A DNA stretch of 64,000 nt from Pedobacter sp. AJM (GTDB lineage Bacteria > Bacteroidota > Bacteroidia > Sphingobacteriales > Sphingobacteriaceae): NCBI RefSeq assembly GCF_002197755.1, contig NZ_NHOT01000003.1:1132243-1196242 (forward strand), written 5' to 3'. Positions 1 through 8,734 of the stretch are shown piece by piece. The notes under the pieces are model-generated. The model did no database searches, was not told where the DNA came from, and worked only from the letters and a program-made list of their open reading frames with translations. Numbering within the stretch: position 1 is the stretch's first letter; each line of letters begins with the position of its first letter. The position numbers and the translations under genes were made by a program.

Positions 1-57
1 GTGAAATTAAGCATAATTTTTATAAATGATAAGCCGGGAAGTGGTGATGACAGATAG
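1..57 (+). CDS. Possible 3' end of an upstream gene (partial)
   Basis: Frame 1 is open from the window edge to a TAG at 55-57 and encodes about 18 residues ending in KPGSGDDR. A bidirectional hairpin terminator follows at once (74-102), as expected between two convergent genes. The fragment is too short to identify and could be chance. Confidence 0.3.
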   Translation: MKLSIIFINDKPGSGDDR

Positions 58-73
58 ATTTTACTTTAAAACG

Positions 74-102
74 AAACAGTCCCGATTTTGTCGGGACTGT
101 TT
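74..102. terminator. Bidirectional intrinsic terminator
   Basis: A perfect 12-bp stem, AAACAGTCCCGA / TCGGGACTGTTT, encloses a 5-nt loop and is flanked by A- and T-rich bases on both sides. It lies just downstream of the minus-strand gene ending at 122 and after the possible plus-strand gene ending at 57, so it can serve both. Confidence 0.7.
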
Positions 103-121
103 CTAAGTTTCTTATGATCAA

Positions 122-571
122 TTATTTAACCGGAATACTAAATTCAATCTCTTCGGGAGGAAGGCATTGCTTATCGTTACAAACCATAAATTCTACTTTA
201 CCTTTAACTGTTGTGGCAGCTTTATTTAGTTTAATCTTTTGTTGAAAAATCACCGATTTTTCAAAATAGCTCACATTCATTTTAAAAGTATCTTCATATT
301 TCACAATGGCTTTCGGCTCAACCGGTTTTCCGACTAATGAAAAATCTTTAGAAGGAGAAAAAGTAAATGTTGTTTTTACGGGACCACCATCTTTCACATT
401 CTGCGAATAAATATGCCACCTGTCTTCTATCGTTGCCTTTAAATATAGAACGGCCTCTGTTTTACTGATTTTTTTTGCGGCATAAGACCAGGTTACCGGT
501 TTTTCAATTTGAGCAAAGGCTCCTGCAATGGTAAATAATACCAAAGATAGTACAAGTGTGATTTTTTTCAT
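122..571 (-). CDS. Stand-alone DsbD N-terminal (alpha) domain-like periplasmic protein
   Basis: 149 residues with a signal peptide (MKKITLVLSL...AFAQ, about residues 1-20). The rest resembles the immunoglobulin-like DsbD-alpha domain (PF11412 type), which in full-length DsbD passes electrons from the membrane domain to periplasmic partners. The diagnostic part is VCNDKQCLPP near residues 129-138. Its cysteine pair and following PP match the redox cysteines of DsbD-alpha. The DsbD transmembrane and thioredoxin-like domains are absent here, so the protein would need a partner elsewhere in the genome. It lies 8 bp downstream of birA on the same strand, so the two are probably cotranscribed. The fold assignment is fairly secure; a redox role is inferred from the cysteine pair. 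Confidence 0.75.
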   Translation of the reverse strand: MKKITLVLSLVLFTIAGAFAQIEKPVTWSYAAKKISKTEAVLYLKATIEDRWHIYSQNVKDGGPVKTTFTFSPSKDFSLVGKPVEPKAIVKYEDTFKMNVSYFEKSVIFQQKIKLNKAATTVKGKVEFMVCNDKQCLPPEEIEFSIPVK

Positions 572-579
572 TGTGTGTT

Positions 580-1356
580 TTATTTTGTGTGTATAAATTC
601 TATTTCTTTAAAATTGAACGTTTTCTGTTCTTTCGCAGTATGCATAATTAATCGGCCACGTTCATCTACCCCCTTAATTACGCCTTCAAAAACTTCTCCG
701 TTTGCAAAGTAAGATGCCTTAACATCATAATGGTATAATTGGCTTAGGTAATTTTTATGTAAAATATCATAACTGCCGGATTTCAACAGGAGGTAATATT
801 TTTCCATAAAGATGGAAATTTTTTGTAAAATGTTCATCAAATCAGTTTCCTTTTGTATGATCTGCATCAGCGAAGTAGCCTTGTTACCGATACTCTCTGC
901 AAAAATTACCTGGTTGATGTTCAAACCAATGCCAATAACAGAAGATTTAATTACAGCACCTGTCAGTGTGTTTTCAATTAATATTCCGCCCATTTTTTTA
1001 TTGCTGTAATAAATATCATTAGGCCATTTGATTTTTAACCCCTCAGCTATAAAATCACCTAAAGCTTCTCTTACAGCTAAACTAACTGCCATATTTAAAT
1101 AAAACTGCTTATTAAGGGGTAAGAATGCGGGTTTCAGATACAGGCTTATGCTGATATTCTTACCGGGTTCCGTTTGCCAAACCAGCTGTTGCTGTCCTCT
1201 GCCTGAAACCTGATTATCTGCCATAATAACAGTACCTTCAGCTAATGGCTCGGATTTTGACAACAGATCCTTTAAAAAGTTATTGGTAGAATCAACCTCT
1301 TTTAATTTGATTAAATTTTGACCAACAAATAGTGTTGAAAAAGTGTTATTTTGCAA
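580..1356 (-). CDS. birA: Biotin--[acetyl-CoA-carboxylase] ligase (BirA), catalytic domain only
   Basis: 258 residues. The enzyme makes biotinyl-5'-AMP and transfers biotin to the carrier lysine of acetyl-CoA carboxylase (BCCP) and other biotin enzymes in the cytoplasm. The biotin/ATP-binding motif GRGQQQLVW, then the GKNISIS segment and KIKWPNDIYY, follow the LplA/BirA catalytic order. A small C-terminal SH3-like domain follows. No N-terminal winged helix is present, so this is the monofunctional type and probably not a biotin repressor. The gene is divergent from rsfS with only 44 bp between start codons, so the two promoters must overlap or be very compact. Confidence 0.93.
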   Translation of the reverse strand: MQNNTFSTLFVGQNLIKLKEVDSTNNFLKDLLSKSEPLAEGTVIMADNQVSGRGQQQLVWQTEPGKNISISLYLKPAFLPLNKQFYLNMAVSLAVREALGDFIAEGLKIKWPNDIYYSNKKMGGILIENTLTGAVIKSSVIGIGLNINQVIFAESIGNKATSLMQIIQKETDLMNILQKISIFMEKYYLLLKSGSYDILHKNYLSQLYHYDVKASYFANGEVFEGVIKGVDERGRLIMHTAKEQKTFNFKEIEFIHTK

Positions 1357-1400
1357 GTGTTGAATTTATAATATAATAATTCCAAAATTAAAGCATTTTA

Positions 1401-1775
1401 ATGGTAAAAAAGAAAATAGTAGCCCTTTCTACTTACCTTTCTGAGTTAGCTGTACAAGGCATACAGGAAAAAAAAGGAGAAGATATAGTGCGGTTAGATC
1501 TTAGAAATATTCACACCTCAGTAGCTGATTATTTTATAATTGCAAGTGCCAACTCCGGCACTCAGGTTAAAGCAATTGCAGATAGTGTAGAAAAAGAGAT
1601 ATTTAAGGCCACTCAGGCCGACCCGAGACATAAAGAGGGTCAGGAATCTGCAGATTGGATCATTCTTGATTATTTTGATGTGGTTGTGCACATTTTTAAA
1701 ACTGAAAAGCGCCACTTTTATGGCATAGAAGAATTGTGGGGAGACGCTGAAAGTACAAATTACCAAAGCGCATAA
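1401..1775 (+). CDS. rsfS: Ribosome silencing factor RsfS (Iojap family)
   Basis: 124 residues, the usual RsfS length. Family marks are ADYFIIASANSGTQVKAI near residues 43-60, WIILDYFDVVVHIF near 86-99, and FYGIEELWGDA near 106-116. RsfS binds ribosomal protein L14 (uL14) on the 50S subunit and blocks subunit joining when nutrients are scarce. The next gene, ftsH, starts 27 bp downstream on the same strand, and this rsfS-ftsH order suggests one transcription unit. The gene starts at ATG, 44 bp from the divergent birA start. Confidence 0.93.
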   Translation: MVKKKIVALSTYLSELAVQGIQEKKGEDIVRLDLRNIHTSVADYFIIASANSGTQVKAIADSVEKEIFKATQADPRHKEGQESADWIILDYFDVVVHIFKTEKRHFYGIEELWGDAESTNYQSA

Positions 1776-1802
1776 CCTGTTAGAACCATTTTGAACAAGA
1801 CA

Positions 1803-3911
1803 ATGAACGATAATCAGAATATAAACGACAATAAAAAAATAGGAAGAAAAATACCAAACATTCCTAAAAAACCACAAAAAGGACCAAAGTTTAATGTTTT
1901 CTGGATTTATGCAGCAATCATTATAGCAGTTATCGCTGCCCAGTTATTATTTTCTGGCGATGGTGGCAAAAAAGTAGATTACCCGGAATTTGAAAGCAAA
2001 ATGCTTTTAACCGGAGATGTTGAACGTTTAGTGGCTTACCGGTCAGAAGATTTGGTTAAGGTTGAAGTTTACATCAAACCTGAAGCCCTGAAAAATAAAC
2101 CTGAATATAAAAAATATAAAAGCACGGGTACTTTTTCTGCAGTAAACACCGGCCCTACAGTATATTTCAATGCGGGTACAATGGATGGTCTGGATAAGCA
2201 ATTAGCCGAATCTCAGAAAAACCTGCCTCCCGGACAAAAACCAATTCTGGCAGAAAAAGATAGCCGCAGCAATCCTTTCATGGGTTTACTGGTTAATATT
2301 GGTCTTCCCTTATTGCTTTTAATTGGATTCTGGATTTTTATGATGCGCCGTATGGGCGGCGGAGGTGCTGGCGGAGGTCAGATTTTCAGTATCGGTAAAT
2401 CAAAAGCTACTTTATTTGATAAAGAAAGCCAGGTAAACATCACATTTAATGATGTAGCTGGTCTTGAAGAAGCGAAACAAGAGGTGATGGAAATTGTAGA
2501 TTTCCTTAAAAACCCTAAAAAATACACTAACCTGGGTGGTAAAATACCTAAAGGCGCATTATTGGTTGGTTCTCCCGGCACAGGTAAAACCTTATTGGCA
2601 AAAGCCGTTGCAGGTGAAGCGCAGGTACCTTTCTTCTCTTTATCTGGTTCAGATTTCGTAGAGATGTTTGTAGGTGTTGGTGCATCACGTGTAAGGGATT
2701 TGTTTAAACAAGCCAAAGACAAGGCGCCATGTATCATCTTTATTGATGAGGTTGATGCCATTGGCCGTGCACGTGGTAAAAACAGTGTGATGGGCGGAAA
2801 CGATGAGCGTGAAAATACCTTAAACCAATTATTGGTTGAAATGGATGGTTTCGGAACCGATTCAGGAATTATCATTCTGGCCGCAACCAACCGCCCGGAT
2901 GTACTGGATTCAGCACTTTTACGTCCAGGTCGTTTCGACAGGCAGATTTCTATCGATAAGCCGGATTTAGTTGGCCGTGAGCATATTTTCAATGTTCACT
3001 TAAAACCAATTAAAACATCCGAAGAAGTAGATGCTAAAAAACTATCTGCACAAACCCCTGGCTTTGCCGGTGCAGAAATTGCCAATGTTTGTAATGAAGC
3101 GGCTTTGATTGCTGCGCGTAGAAACAAGGAACAGGTTGACATGCAAGACTTTCAGGATGCCATTGACCGTGTGATTGGTGGTTTGGAGAAGAAAAATAAA
3201 ATCATCTCTCCTGAAGAAAAACGAATAGTTGCATATCACGAAGCAGGTCATGCCATTGCGGGCTGGTTCTTAGAACATGCCGATCCATTGGTTAAAGTTT
3301 CGATTGTTCCGCGTGGCGTAGCGGCATTAGGTTATGCGCAATATCTTCCGAAGGAGCAATTCCTATACACCACTGAGCAATTAATTGATGGTATGTGTAT
3401 GACTATGGGTGGCCGTGTGGCTGAAGATATTACTTTTGGCAAGATTTCAACTGGTGCACAAAATGATTTGGAGCGTATCACTAAATTATCATATGCTATG
3501 GTAAGTATTTATGGTATGAATGAAGCAGTAGGAAATGTTTCTTTCCATGATCCACAGAACGAATACAACTTTAACAAACCCTATTCTGAAAAAACATCTG
3601 AACTGATTGATGTAGAGGTTCGTAAATTGATTGGCGATGTGTATATCAAAACCAAACAATTATTGCTTGACAAACAGGATGGCTTAGAAAAACTGGCGCA
3701 AAAACTCCTGGAAAAAGAGATTTTATTCCAGGCAGATCTGGAAGAAATTTTAGGCAAACGTCCTTTTGATACCCGCACAACTTATGATGAATTTGTAAAC
3801 GGAACCGGAGACCAAAGTCCGGCCGCTGAAGGACTTATTCATGATGGTGTAAGCGATACCGATATCAATAAAGAAGTGAACGGATTAAACCCGGCAGCAG
3901 AAAAAGAGTAA
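1803..3911 (+). CDS. ftsH: ATP-dependent zinc metalloprotease FtsH
   Basis: Membrane-anchored AAA+ protease that degrades misfolded membrane proteins and short-lived regulators. Two membrane segments (about residues 32-52 and 157-181) flank a periplasmic loop. Then come Walker A GSPGTGKT (about 256-263), Walker B IIFIDEVDAIG, the second region of homology with NRPDVLDSALLRPGRFD, and the zinc site HEAGH (about 479-483). The third zinc ligand is the Asp in TGAQNDLER. Length (702 aa) and domain order are normal. The frame can be extended to a TTG at 1791, but the ATG at 1803 gives a conventional N-terminus and is preferred. It follows rsfS closely, and an intrinsic terminator lies 48 bp after its stop. 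Confidence 0.97.
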   Translation: MNDNQNINDNKKIGRKIPNIPKKPQKGPKFNVFWIYAAIIIAVIAAQLLFSGDGGKKVDYPEFESKMLLTGDVERLVAYRSEDLVKVEVYIKPEALKNKPEYKKYKSTGTFSAVNTGPTVYFNAGTMDGLDKQLAESQKNLPPGQKPILAEKDSRSNPFMGLLVNIGLPLLLLIGFWIFMMRRMGGGGAGGGQIFSIGKSKATLFDKESQVNITFNDVAGLEEAKQEVMEIVDFLKNPKKYTNLGGKIPKGALLVGSPGTGKTLLAKAVAGEAQVPFFSLSGSDFVEMFVGVGASRVRDLFKQAKDKAPCIIFIDEVDAIGRARGKNSVMGGNDERENTLNQLLVEMDGFGTDSGIIILAATNRPDVLDSALLRPGRFDRQISIDKPDLVGREHIFNVHLKPIKTSEEVDAKKLSAQTPGFAGAEIANVCNEAALIAARRNKEQVDMQDFQDAIDRVIGGLEKKNKIISPEEKRIVAYHEAGHAIAGWFLEHADPLVKVSIVPRGVAALGYAQYLPKEQFLYTTEQLIDGMCMTMGGRVAEDITFGKISTGAQNDLERITKLSYAMVSIYGMNEAVGNVSFHDPQNEYNFNKPYSEKTSELIDVEVRKLIGDVYIKTKQLLLDKQDGLEKLAQKLLEKEILFQADLEEILGKRPFDTRTTYDEFVNGTGDQSPAAEGLIHDGVSDTDINKEVNGLNPAAEKE

Positions 3912-3959
3912 TGGTTATTATGCGTTAAATTGCATATCAACACAATTATACATATGTTT

Positions 3960-3999
3960 GAACCCTTGAGCTTTGATAAGTTCAAGGGTTCATTTTTTT
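3960..3999 (+). terminator. Intrinsic terminator of ftsH
   Basis: Arms GAACCCTTGA (3960-3969) and TCAAGGGTTC (3982-3991) form a 10-bp stem, followed by seven T residues at 3993-3999. It ends just before the ATG of the next gene. The TTG-initiated extension of that gene would run through the hairpin, which argues for the downstream start. Confidence 0.85.
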
Positions 4000-4005
4000 A
4001 TTCCA

Positions 4006-4650
4006 ATGAAAGATAATACGACAGCAAAAGAGCAGATCTTAAAAAAAATAAGAAAAGCACTTTTAGAAAAACGTGAAAATCCATATCCAAATTTAGAGGA
4101 AAGTCCGTTGTATAAGAAAAATACAGCCGAACTTGAAGTTTTATTTGCTGAACAACTTACAGCAATATCTGGTAATTTTATTTTTTGTGAAGATGGGATC
4201 GATTTTTTTGAAAACATGCTTCAATTGGCTGATCGATTTAAATGGCGTAAAATCTATTGCTGGGAACCAGAACTTCAGGATTTTTTAGCCAAATATGAGT
4301 TTCCCTTTTATCAGACGGATAAAGATTTTGAACAGGCTGAGGTGGGCATCACATTGTGTGAAGCCCTGATTGCCCGCAACGGAAGCGTAATGGTAAGCAA
4401 CAGTGGTGCCGCTGGCAGGAGATTAAGCATCTTTCCACACCATCACATTGTGATTGCGAAAACCAGCCAGTTGGTTTTAGACCTGAAAGATGGTTTTCAG
4501 TTATTAAAAAATAAATACGGTAATCAGATTCCTTCCATGATCAGTAACATTACCGGCCCAAGCAGAACCGCAGACATCGAAAAAACACTGGTTTTAGGCG
4601 CCCATGGTCCGAAAGAGCTTTTTGTTTTTATGATTGATGATTTGAGTTAA
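4006..4650 (+). CDS. LUD domain (LutC/YkgG-like) protein
   Basis: 214 residues from the ATG at 4006. The frame could run 11 codons upstream to a TTG, but that stretch is the ftsH terminator. The middle and C-terminal parts match the LUD domain: GITLCEALIARNGSVMVSNS, then AAGRRLSIFPHHHIVIAKTSQ. The family includes LutC, part of the LutABC lactate-oxidation complex with iron-sulphur partners. No lutA or lutB gene is adjacent, so a lactate role cannot be assumed; lone LUD proteins of this type are common in Bacteroidota. It converges on the gene at 4652-5647, with stop codons almost touching. Confidence 0.8.
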   Translation: MKDNTTAKEQILKKIRKALLEKRENPYPNLEESPLYKKNTAELEVLFAEQLTAISGNFIFCEDGIDFFENMLQLADRFKWRKIYCWEPELQDFLAKYEFPFYQTDKDFEQAEVGITLCEALIARNGSVMVSNSGAAGRRLSIFPHHHIVIAKTSQLVLDLKDGFQLLKNKYGNQIPSMISNITGPSRTADIEKTLVLGAHGPKELFVFMIDDLS

Positions 4651-4651
4651 T

Positions 4652-5647
4652 TTAATTGCTCATATATCCCTTGCTCTTAGCTGTATACTTTAAAAAGCCT
4701 ACGGCTATTCCTGCTCTAACCCAGGCGTAACGATCTTTAAAATAAATATTGTAGGGATCTTCGCCATAATATCCAACCGCGAGACTAAAGGCCGTTTGTC
4801 GCATAAAAAATGGCGAATAAAATCCTGAAGCTTCTGCATTTAACCTTCTTTTCGTTGCAAAAAAATTATAATTATCATATTTATTAACTGCGTAAGAAAT
4901 GTCTAAATTCCAGCGAAATCGTTCTTTGTTAAGATATCCACTATTTGTTTCCTGAAGTTTCCCTTTATTTTTTGCTGTAAGCAAGATATCATTTTCGGTG
5001 AACAAATCTTTAAAATAAACATAAGTGCGATATGAAAAGTTATAGCTGATTCTACTAAAACCATAATCACCTTTTAAAATGGGATTATAATTAAAGATCT
5101 GATTTTTAAATTCAAGCTGATGATTTATAGAGGTCCAGGTGGCTAAATCATCATGGTCTATTTTACCCCAATTATATCTCAAATAAGCATAATTCGTATA
5201 AAAATCCCAGTTTTTATAACTTAATGTTCCAACAATTGGCCTTGGTGTAACATCTTGGCCATTGGAATGGTGCATAAAACCAGCGGTACCATATTTGTAA
5301 TTAACTTCATCAGTATTTAACCGATAATATGCCGCAACACCAATCCGAAAATCCGGTGTGTAAACTGGACTTGATTTGATATTAAGCATTCTGATTGTAA
5401 AGTCTGGCACTACTGCGATGGCTAATCTTGATCCTTTTGTTCCTAACGCCATAAATGAAGTGGTTAACCTGGCTGTAAAAACATACTTATTTTTCGAGCC
5501 TAACTCTCCTAGTGGCGCAAAATAAGATAATGGATGGTTTTGACGATAAAAGTCTATGAACCTAAGATTCAGATAGCGCGTGGAATCTTGTGCTTTAATT
5601 TGTATAAAACAAGATAGTGATAGAATAAGAAGCGTTATTTTTTTCAT
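4652..5647 (-). CDS. Predicted outer-membrane beta-barrel with OMPLA/PagL-like HxSNG motif
   Basis: 331 residues from the ATG at 5647; a 7-codon TTG extension to 5668 is less likely because the signal peptide (MKKITLLILSLSC...IKAQ) starts here. The mature part is rich in alternating aromatic and polar residues and ends in strand-like repeats, as in an outer-membrane barrel. Near residue 126 it has GFMHHSNGQD. An H-x-S-N-G arrangement holds the catalytic His and Ser of outer-membrane phospholipase A, and a similar H-x-S-N occurs in the lipid A deacylase PagL. The size fits OMPLA better than PagL. I infer a possible envelope lipid hydrolase; no clear third catalytic residue was assigned. The gene at 5673-6629 lies just upstream on the same strand and is probably cotranscribed. 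Confidence 0.55.
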   Translation of the reverse strand: MKKITLLILSLSCFIQIKAQDSTRYLNLRFIDFYRQNHPLSYFAPLGELGSKNKYVFTARLTTSFMALGTKGSRLAIAVVPDFTIRMLNIKSSPVYTPDFRIGVAAYYRLNTDEVNYKYGTAGFMHHSNGQDVTPRPIVGTLSYKNWDFYTNYAYLRYNWGKIDHDDLATWTSINHQLEFKNQIFNYNPILKGDYGFSRISYNFSYRTYVYFKDLFTENDILLTAKNKGKLQETNSGYLNKERFRWNLDISYAVNKYDNYNFFATKRRLNAEASGFYSPFFMRQTAFSLAVGYYGEDPYNIYFKDRYAWVRAGIAVGFLKYTAKSKGYMSN

Positions 5648-5672
5648 AACCGGATAAATAGTTTTCAATGGA

Positions 5673-6629
5673 TTATTTCTGACTTTGTTCTCCAGCTACG
5701 GTTGGATTACCCTGGCCAAACAAGCTAAATCCAATGGCAAAACCTACCCATGGCTTTCCCTGGTATCCCCAGCTGACTTCAGTAGCAGATTTATCAATAA
5801 AGTCCACGCCTGTAAACAGCCCTATCTGGAACTTGTCATATTGATACATATATCCTGCGGAAAAAGACAGCGCAGAAGCAGAATTGTCTTTGTCAAGTTT
5901 AACACCACCTACTGATACGCCTCCTAGCAAATTGCTGGCAGAATATACCCTATTAACATGCTGCCATCTTATACCCGCAGATATTCCAAAATTTATCTTT
6001 TCTTCAAAAGTAAATGGTGCCTTCGAATTGCCAAATCTAGCCTTAATCGGTAATGTTAAAAAACCCCAGGTAAATCCTTTTTTATGCGGGTAGATAGATT
6101 CACATTTATCATTAAAGTCTTTAAGCGAAATAAAAAACTGCATGTTATTCCCCCAAGAATCAACATAGGCCAAATTTTTATATTTAAAATTATGTAAGGA
6201 CTTATTTTTTATTTGTGCCGTGTCAATTCCAATATCAGATTTGAATATTCTATAAGCCGAATCAACATTCTTGGAACCTCCTGTGTTATTTTTATTTCTA
6301 TTAAACGATTTCGTCGCATTCCTGTCTTTTGATCTATTTTCAGTTAACTGATTATAGAATTTTACTTTGTTTGAATCAATACTATAATTCCACACTGATA
6401 TTATATAACCATTTTCTACTATTTCGTATATATGAAATTTTGTGTCGTTTTTTAATAAAAAAGATAGGCTCGTATCAATTTTATTGTTTATCGGATCATA
6501 AACTTTTACTGAAATATTGGTTTTGGTTACAAAGGACTGTCCGATAATATCGGTGCTTTTGCCATTTGACTGGCCGAAAGATTGACCAATAAGCAGGCAA
6601 TAAAACAATACGGTTAAGCGTTTTTTCAT
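5673..6629 (-). CDS. Secreted protein of unknown function, probable envelope protein
   Basis: 318 residues with a clear signal peptide (MKKRLTVLFYCLLIGQSFGQ). I do not recognise a family. The N-terminal third looks like a small beta domain. The middle (about 110-135) is rich in Asn, Lys and Ser and likely disordered. The C-terminal half is Gly- and aromatic-rich with alternating pattern (GISAGIRWQHVN, SFSAGYMYQYDKFQIGLFTG, WVGFAIGFSLFG), suggesting membrane strands. It sits 25 bp upstream of the OMPLA-like gene on the same strand, which suggests a shared transcript and an envelope role. No catalytic motif is visible. Confidence 0.6.
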   Translation of the reverse strand: MKKRLTVLFYCLLIGQSFGQSNGKSTDIIGQSFVTKTNISVKVYDPINNKIDTSLSFLLKNDTKFHIYEIVENGYIISVWNYSIDSNKVKFYNQLTENRSKDRNATKSFNRNKNNTGGSKNVDSAYRIFKSDIGIDTAQIKNKSLHNFKYKNLAYVDSWGNNMQFFISLKDFNDKCESIYPHKKGFTWGFLTLPIKARFGNSKAPFTFEEKINFGISAGIRWQHVNRVYSASNLLGGVSVGGVKLDKDNSASALSFSAGYMYQYDKFQIGLFTGVDFIDKSATEVSWGYQGKPWVGFAIGFSLFGQGNPTVAGEQSQK

Positions 6630-6845
6630 GATTTGCGTTTTTTAGATTGTTTGAGATTCAGTAAAAGTAATACCAAGCCATCCATCCCGCATATACCCGC
6701 TATCCGGTATATTCAAATATTCATAACCGATTTATATTTAAATGTTTAACACTTATATGAGGTTAGATATAAAATAAGGGAAACTTTATGCCTGATGAGC
6801 AAATGCATTTTTAATTTTATATTTTTACTAACAAACGCTCCAACG

Positions 6846-8729
6846 ATGAATAAAAATTTATTCAATCTGATTTTACTTTTTTTTCTTTCCCTACGCTTAT
6901 GTTCTGCCCAAACAGGAAATCCAATTTTAATTGATACTGCCCTTAAGTTCAGTATCAGCAAACATGGTTATTTTTATGAAGACAAGCATTTGAACCTGAC
7001 CATTGATTCTATTGTGCGATACAAGAATGCCCGTAAGCTCACGCCACTTACCCCGGGAAAAGTTTTTAGCAAGGGCTATACCCAATCCTATTTCTGGATT
7101 GCTTTTGATGTCGTAAATACTTTAGATCAGGCCGTTCACCTGATGTTTAAAGAACACAGCTCAAGCGTCAACAGGTTACAACTTTATAAACAGGATGAAA
7201 GCGGGAAAATTCATCCTCTTGGCTTAACCGGAGATCATTTTCCGTTTAAAAAAAGACCTTACCAAAACCGCAGCTTCATTTATCCGATCATATTGACTGC
7301 ACATGAAAAGGCTACCTTTTTCCTGTGGGCAGATAAACGCGGGCAGAATATGTATATGCCCATGTCGATCGGCCGCGATATCAATATTATCCAGGCGGAA
7401 ATCCCGCAACATACTTTATTTGGATTTTATACCGGGGTTTTCATTTTTGCTGTCATTTTTAACCTGTTATTATTCGCCTCCGTCAGAGATCGCATTCATT
7501 TATATTATGCGCTATATATTTTTTGTACGCTGATTTTTATCCTGGAAGAAGAAGGACTGGCTTTTCAGTGGTTTTACCCCGATTTGCCTGGTCTGCAGGA
7601 TTATATGCGCTTAATTATGGCTTCCCTGAGCTGTGGTTTATTAATCCAGGTGATGCAGCTTTTCATCAATCAGAACCAGTCCAACAGCCGCCTATTCAGG
7701 TTTACAAATCTCTATAAACGCTTCTGCTGGATGATGTCTGTCATCCCGGTGTTCATGCTGTTTAAATCGTTTATACTTCTTGAAAAAACGGTTTTTTACA
7801 TCAACAACCTTTTGGCACTGCTCACCGTTATCATTATCGTCATCTGCGTAACAGAAAGAATTAAGGCCGGTTATACACTGGGCTGGTATTACCTCACCGC
7901 TACCATAATGCTTTTATTTGGGGTGTTTAACTATGTGTTTAACACTTTAGGCATTACCAATTTTAATCTTTTCAAGCCCAACGGACTTGTGGTGGGTTTA
8001 ACGGCAGAGATTATTTTTTTATCCTTTGCCCTTACACAACGCTACAATTTTTTAAAAAAGGAAAAGGAGGTACTGCTGGAAGAAAAGAGCAAACACCAGA
8101 TAGAACTTGCAGATGGTATTTTCAATGCGCAGGAAGATGAACGAAGCCGTTTGGCCAGAGATCTCCATGATGATCTGGGTGGCACGCTGTCCATCATCAA
8201 ACTCAACATCACCGCTTTTCAGCGCAAAGCGCTTCAGCTCACTGAAGCAGAACGTTCCTTCTATGATCAAACCATTGGCATGATTGAAAAAGCCTGTATA
8301 GACCTCAGGGCCATTTCACATAACCTGATGCCTAAAAATTTTGAACATGCAGGCTTAATTGAAACCCTGAATGAACATTTCAAAAGCCTTAACCATTCTG
8401 GTAAAATAGTTTTTGATTTTATATTTCAGGTGGAGCATCCTATCCATAGTGCAATGGAAATTACCATTTACCGGATGGTAAATGAACTGATCAACAACAT
8501 CATCAGGCATTCCTGTGCTTCCATGGCGACCATACAAATCTTATCATTTGATGACAGAATCAATATTATGGCAGAAGATAATGGCATCGGTTTTAATCCG
8601 GAAACCGATAAAAACGGACTTGGTTTACAAAACATCCGCTCGCGGGTCAAATATCTGAATGGTAGAATACAGATTGACAGCAATCCAAAAGGCACCACCA
8701 CCAGCATTGATATTCCATTAAATTCCTAA
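6846..8729 (+). CDS. 7TM-DISM sensor histidine kinase (HisKA_3 type)
   Basis: 627 residues. The signal peptide MNKNLFNLILLFFLSL...SAQ fixes the start at 6846; a 17-codon upstream extension from an ATG at 6795 puts residues before it. The periplasmic part (about 25-175) fits the 7TMR-DISMED2 sensor. Seven membrane segments follow (about 185-400), then a short coiled coil. The phosphoacceptor is in ARDLHDDLGGTLS (His about 440), HisKA_3 type. The ATPase part has the N box NELINNIIRHS, then DNGIGFN and GLGLQNIRSR. It would phosphorylate the response regulator starting 5 bp downstream. The ligand is unknown; DISMED2 is often carbohydrate-binding-like. Confidence 0.9.
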   Translation: MNKNLFNLILLFFLSLRLCSAQTGNPILIDTALKFSISKHGYFYEDKHLNLTIDSIVRYKNARKLTPLTPGKVFSKGYTQSYFWIAFDVVNTLDQAVHLMFKEHSSSVNRLQLYKQDESGKIHPLGLTGDHFPFKKRPYQNRSFIYPIILTAHEKATFFLWADKRGQNMYMPMSIGRDINIIQAEIPQHTLFGFYTGVFIFAVIFNLLLFASVRDRIHLYYALYIFCTLIFILEEEGLAFQWFYPDLPGLQDYMRLIMASLSCGLLIQVMQLFINQNQSNSRLFRFTNLYKRFCWMMSVIPVFMLFKSFILLEKTVFYINNLLALLTVIIIVICVTERIKAGYTLGWYYLTATIMLLFGVFNYVFNTLGITNFNLFKPNGLVVGLTAEIIFLSFALTQRYNFLKKEKEVLLEEKSKHQIELADGIFNAQEDERSRLARDLHDDLGGTLSIIKLNITAFQRKALQLTEAERSFYDQTIGMIEKACIDLRAISHNLMPKNFEHAGLIETLNEHFKSLNHSGKIVFDFIFQVEHPIHSAMEITIYRMVNELINNIIRHSCASMATIQILSFDDRINIMAEDNGIGFNPETDKNGLGLQNIRSRVKYLNGRIQIDSNPKGTTTSIDIPLNS

Positions 8730-8734
8730 TAAGC

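Noticed and set aside
1518..1877. 119-codon antisense frame across rsfS and the ftsH start
   Set aside because: Spans two well-supported genes and the gap between them, and encodes no recognisable domain.
2378..2992. 204-codon open frame on the minus strand inside ftsH
   Set aside because: It lies wholly within a strongly conserved gene, has no family features, and its composition follows from the ftsH codons read backwards.
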